DNA of 22,951 nucleotides. Origin: a virus. Below, piece by piece: positions 21,423-22,951 of the stretch. The notes below the pieces were generated by a model. It worked only from the letters and a program-made list of their open reading frames with translations, was not told the origin of the DNA and did not search any database. The stretch's first letter is position 1; each line of letters starts with the position of its first letter. Where the stretch lies: positions 1 through 22,951 of the IMG/VR virus record IMGVR_UViG_3300043467_000379; one strand, written 5' to 3'. A program made the translations under genes and the position numbers.

Positions 21423-21628
21423 AAATTGCTAAATCTAGGTCTTTAGTTAAAGCCCTTACTTGGAGAGTAGTAGCCGTCTTTGTTACTTTTGTTTGTATTT
21501 ATGCTTTGACTGGCGAGGCTAAATTAGCAGGCGCAGGAACAGTACTAACTAATGGCATTAACTTTGTTTTATACTATTTCCACGAAAGAGTGTGGGACAA
21601 AGTTAGTTGGGGCAGATTGCACCGTTAG
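21419..21628 (+). CDS. Small membrane protein, DUF2061-like
   Basis: 69 residues. KSRSLVKALTWRVVAVFVTF (residues 5-24) and the terminal YYFHERVWDKVSWGR match the DUF2061 pattern (K-x-x-TWR-hydrophobic helix ... lYyHERvW.ki.WG). Two short hydrophobic stretches (15-31 and about 37-52) suggest a hairpin in the membrane. The function of the family is unknown. The ATGA overlap with the preceding gene places it in the same operon as the kinase fusion and DUF6356-like protein. Confidence 0.82.
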   Translation: MKIAKSRSLVKALTWRVVAVFVTFVCIYALTGEAKLAGAGTVLTNGINFVLYYFHERVWDKVSWGRLHR

Positions 21629-21648
21629 TTTGAGGGATAATCTCCACT

Positions 21649-22182
21649 ATGCGTGGTTCTAAAGTCCAAGGACGATTTAAGATAGGGTTTGAAACCCTCT
21701 CTATGGATGAGGGCATGGTTGACGAACTTCGTGACCCTATTGGAACTATTGTTGACTGGTGGACTTGGGATGATGCAGCCCTTGCTGCAGACTACGCAAA
21801 CTATGTAGATCCAGTTTATGATGTATCAAATCAAGATCCTACTAAAGGTCGTAGATGGAATGACCCATTTGATTTGCCTGTAATTTTGGCTCAGTTAATT
21901 CGTGGTACAAACATAATGAATGAACGAGGATTCTACGTAGTAGATACTCTGCGCCTCGTAGTTTCTGTAGCAGATATAAACAGACTTATTCCAGCAATGG
22001 TAACTGATCCAAACCAACACATTAAGGATCGTGTGGTATTTCAAGATCAGGTATTTGTACCTACAAGAGTCTTGCCTCGTGGAAGATACGCCGAACGTTA
22101 TTCAGTAGTAACTATAGACTGCAACCTAGTCAACTCAGAGGAGTTAGTAAATGATCCTCAGTTCCAAGCATACGCAAACTAG
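21649..22182 (+). CDS. Probable virion structural (neck/head-tail) protein
   Basis: 177 residues. GAGGG at 21632-21636 is rather far (12 bases) from the ATG. The sequence has a WWTWDD motif, an elongated acidic stretch (YANYVDPVYDVSNQDPTKGR, with RWNDPFDLPVILAQLIRG following) and a C-terminal beta segment (RYAERYSVVTIDCNLVNSEE). It resembles small neck or minor structural proteins seen after head genes in aquatic phages, but I cannot assign a named family. Codon use returns to that of the structural blocks, which supports a virion role. Confidence 0.65.
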   Translation: MRGSKVQGRFKIGFETLSMDEGMVDELRDPIGTIVDWWTWDDAALAADYANYVDPVYDVSNQDPTKGRRWNDPFDLPVILAQLIRGTNIMNERGFYVVDTLRLVVSVADINRLIPAMVTDPNQHIKDRVVFQDQVFVPTRVLPRGRYAERYSVVTIDCNLVNSEELVNDPQFQAYAN

Positions 22183-22184
22183 CC

Positions 22185-22280
22185 TTGGGAAATTTTGAGG
22201 AGTTATTAGACCCATCTCTCTTTGAGTTTGATGCGGTAGAATTAGATGACCAAATAGAAGAGGATGATGATGGCAACTAA
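22185..22280 (+). CDS. Candidate 31-residue acidic microprotein
   Basis: A frame open from 22155 to the stop at 22280 covers the otherwise empty gap between two genes. With TTG 22185 as start, three bases after the previous stop, it gives a very acidic peptide (NFEELLDPSLFEFDAVELDD...EEDDDGN). No ATG/GTG and no clear ribosome binding site precede it. It overlaps the next gene's start. It could also be expressed by -1 frameshifting from the upstream gene. A chance frame remains possible. Confidence 0.35.
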   Translation: MGNFEELLDPSLFEFDAVELDDQIEEDDDGN

Positions 22281-22446
22281 AAAAGCAAAAGGCAAAGTTG
22301 AAAAGGTTATGAAGGAGTACAAAGAAGGTAAACTTCATAGTGGTAAGAAGGGTCCTGGTAAAGGCCCAGTTGTTAAATCAAAGAAGCAGGCTGTTGCTAT
22401 TGCAATGAGCGAAGCGGGAATGTCAAAGAAGAAAAAGAGTAAGTAA
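22270..22446 (+). CDS. Small lysine-rich protein, DUF6496-like
   Basis: 58 residues. Three successive ATGs occur at 22264, 22267 and 22270. The last is chosen because GAAGAGG (22257-22263) is then 6 bases upstream. The sequence KVEKVMKEYKEGKLHSGKKG, then GPVVKSKKQAVAIAMSEAGM and a KKKKSK end, closely matches the DUF6496 pattern (K-hydrophobic-MxEYKxGxLxSGxKxGPVVKxxxQAIAIAxSEAG). The family is common in phages and bacteria and its function is unknown. The strongly basic nature suggests nucleic-acid contact. It is coupled to the next gene by TAATG. Confidence 0.82.
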   Translation: MATKKAKGKVEKVMKEYKEGKLHSGKKGPGKGPVVKSKKQAVAIAMSEAGMSKKKKSK

Positions 22447-22628
22447 TGGCAAGACGGCGCAGGAACATCGGAGCAAGGGCTGGTAAGCAGCCACAAAAAA
22501 ATATTCAAACAAATGTTACTGAGAGTAAATATGAGGCTGGTGGTGCCAGATTAAAGAGAAAGAAGGGCGGCATAGTGAGAAAGCCTAAAGCCCCAATTCG
22601 TTATAAACATAAGAAGTCGGTGACCTGA
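22446..22628 (+). CDS. Small arginine/lysine-rich hypothetical protein
   Basis: 60 residues, very basic (MARRRRNIGARAGKQPQKN at the start, RLKRKKGGIVRKPKAPIRYK later). No hydrophobic core, probably disordered alone. The ATG overlaps the previous stop and the stop overlaps the next ATG (TGATG), so it sits in a tight run of tiny genes. I do not recognise a family. RNA or DNA binding is plausible from charge only. Confidence 0.68.
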   Translation: MARRRRNIGARAGKQPQKNIQTNVTESKYEAGGARLKRKKGGIVRKPKAPIRYKHKKSVT

Positions 22629-22879
22629 TGGCTGATAAGAAGAAGGAAGAGAAGCCAGTAACTCTTACTACTGGTATTCCTGGAAAGAAAGCCAGGGTAG
22701 TTCATAAAGTTTCTAAAAATAAAAAGGGCGACGTTATTGTTGATCACACTAATACAAATCAAGGTAAGTGGGATAAAATCAACCTCACAAAAAAAGGTGG
22801 ATCAAAAACCATAAAGCAAGGCGTAAAGGCCGTGCAGAAATTCCACAAGAGCAATGCTCATAGAAGTCAGGGAAGATAA
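22628..22879 (+). CDS. Small lysine-rich hypothetical protein
   Basis: 83 residues, starting in the stop of the previous gene and ending in a TAATG overlap with the next. A central beta-like portion (TGIPGKKARVVHKVSKNKKG, then DVIVDHTNTNQGKWDKINLT) is followed by a basic helical end (TIKQGVKAVQKFHKSN). No recognised family. It shares the basic, compact, overlapping style of its neighbours and may belong to the same functional group. Confidence 0.68.
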   Translation: MADKKKEEKPVTLTTGIPGKKARVVHKVSKNKKGDVIVDHTNTNQGKWDKINLTKKGGSKTIKQGVKAVQKFHKSNAHRSQGR

Positions 22880-22951
22880 TGGCAAAGACAGCAGCGTGGC
22901 AACGTAAGGAAGGCAAAAATCCAGAGGGTGGATTAAATGCCAAGGGTCGTG
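22879..22951 (+). CDS. DUF6321-like small protein, 3'-truncated by window edge
   Basis: Only 24 codons are visible. They read MAKTAAWQRKEGKNPEGG, then LNAKGR, matching the start of DUF6321 proteins (xxAWQRxEGKNPxGGLNxKGR), a small family of unknown function found in phages alongside DUF6496- and DUF5872-type genes. The start overlaps the previous stop. The rest lies beyond the window. Confidence 0.78.
   Translation, partial: MAKTAAWQRKEGKNPEGGLNAKGR

Noticed and set aside
22187-22197. GGGAAATTTT as a -1 slippery heptamer.
   Set aside because: It lies after the stop of the upstream gene and shifts out of the acidic frame into an immediate TGA, so it would not extend any product.
1-22951. Search for tRNA genes, integrase or attachment sites, IS elements, lysis genes and a tape measure.
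   Set aside because: None was recognised. There is no cloverleaf-like CCA-ended structure, no tyrosine/serine recombinase motif, and no large tape-measure ORF, so lifestyle and tail type remain undecided from this window.

Overview
This is a stretch of a tailed double-stranded DNA phage (Caudoviricetes) genome. It carries a terminase, portal, scaffold and major capsid block, tail-fibre genes, tightly packed and overlapping ORFs, and no ribosomal, tRNA or housekeeping genes. The DNA is AT-rich, and many genes have clear AAGGAG/GGAGG ribosome binding sites. The capsid protein looks like the N4-gp56 family. The small accessory families (DUF6356-, DUF2061-, DUF6065-, DUF6496-, DUF6321- and DUF5872-like) are ones I associate with uncultured marine or freshwater phages. 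The host cannot be fixed from the sequence. An aquatic bacterium is the best guess (inference). Family names are given from recognition of motifs, not from searches.

Layout. (1) 1-1211: end of a KTSC-domain protein and two small unknown genes. (2) 1288-7941: packaging and head block, with large terminase, small unknown gene, small basic protein, portal, coiled-coil scaffold, major capsid protein and a small head-associated protein. It is punctuated by hairpins and closed by a strong intrinsic terminator at 7961-8020. (3) 8079-13027: virion and fibre block, with a probable connector/baseplate protein followed by fibre proteins, two of which are dominated by Thr/Gln-rich, proline-free collagen-like repeats. 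(4) 13028-15840: a minus-strand four-gene operon (beta-propeller glycosidase-like, TPR, SAM methyltransferase, GT25-like glycosyltransferase), the only reverse-strand genes in the window. (5) 15951-17779: three more tail genes, including a glycine-rich adhesin. (6) 17821-21628: a very AT-rich accessory block with a DUF6065-like protein, a Zn-ribbon miniprotein, a PAPS-type sulfotransferase, an Asp/Asn-hydroxylase-like 2OG-Fe(II) oxygenase, an APS-kinase/nucleotidylyltransferase fusion and small membrane proteins. (7) 21649-22951: a probable structural protein and a run of tiny proteins, mostly lysine-rich, the last running off the window.

How it may work together. The head and tail genes build the virion. 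The two accessory blocks look like a group-transfer toolkit: glycosyl-, methyl- and sulfo-transfer, hydroxylation, and an enzyme to make the sulfo donor PAPS. They flank the genes for collagen-like fibres and an adhesin. The most interesting idea is that the phage carries its own sulfation pathway and glycosylation cassette, used either on its own fibres or on host surface glycans. This is inference from gene content and position. The fibre genes also show shared exact DNA segments and internal duplications, the signature of recombination-driven host-range variation.
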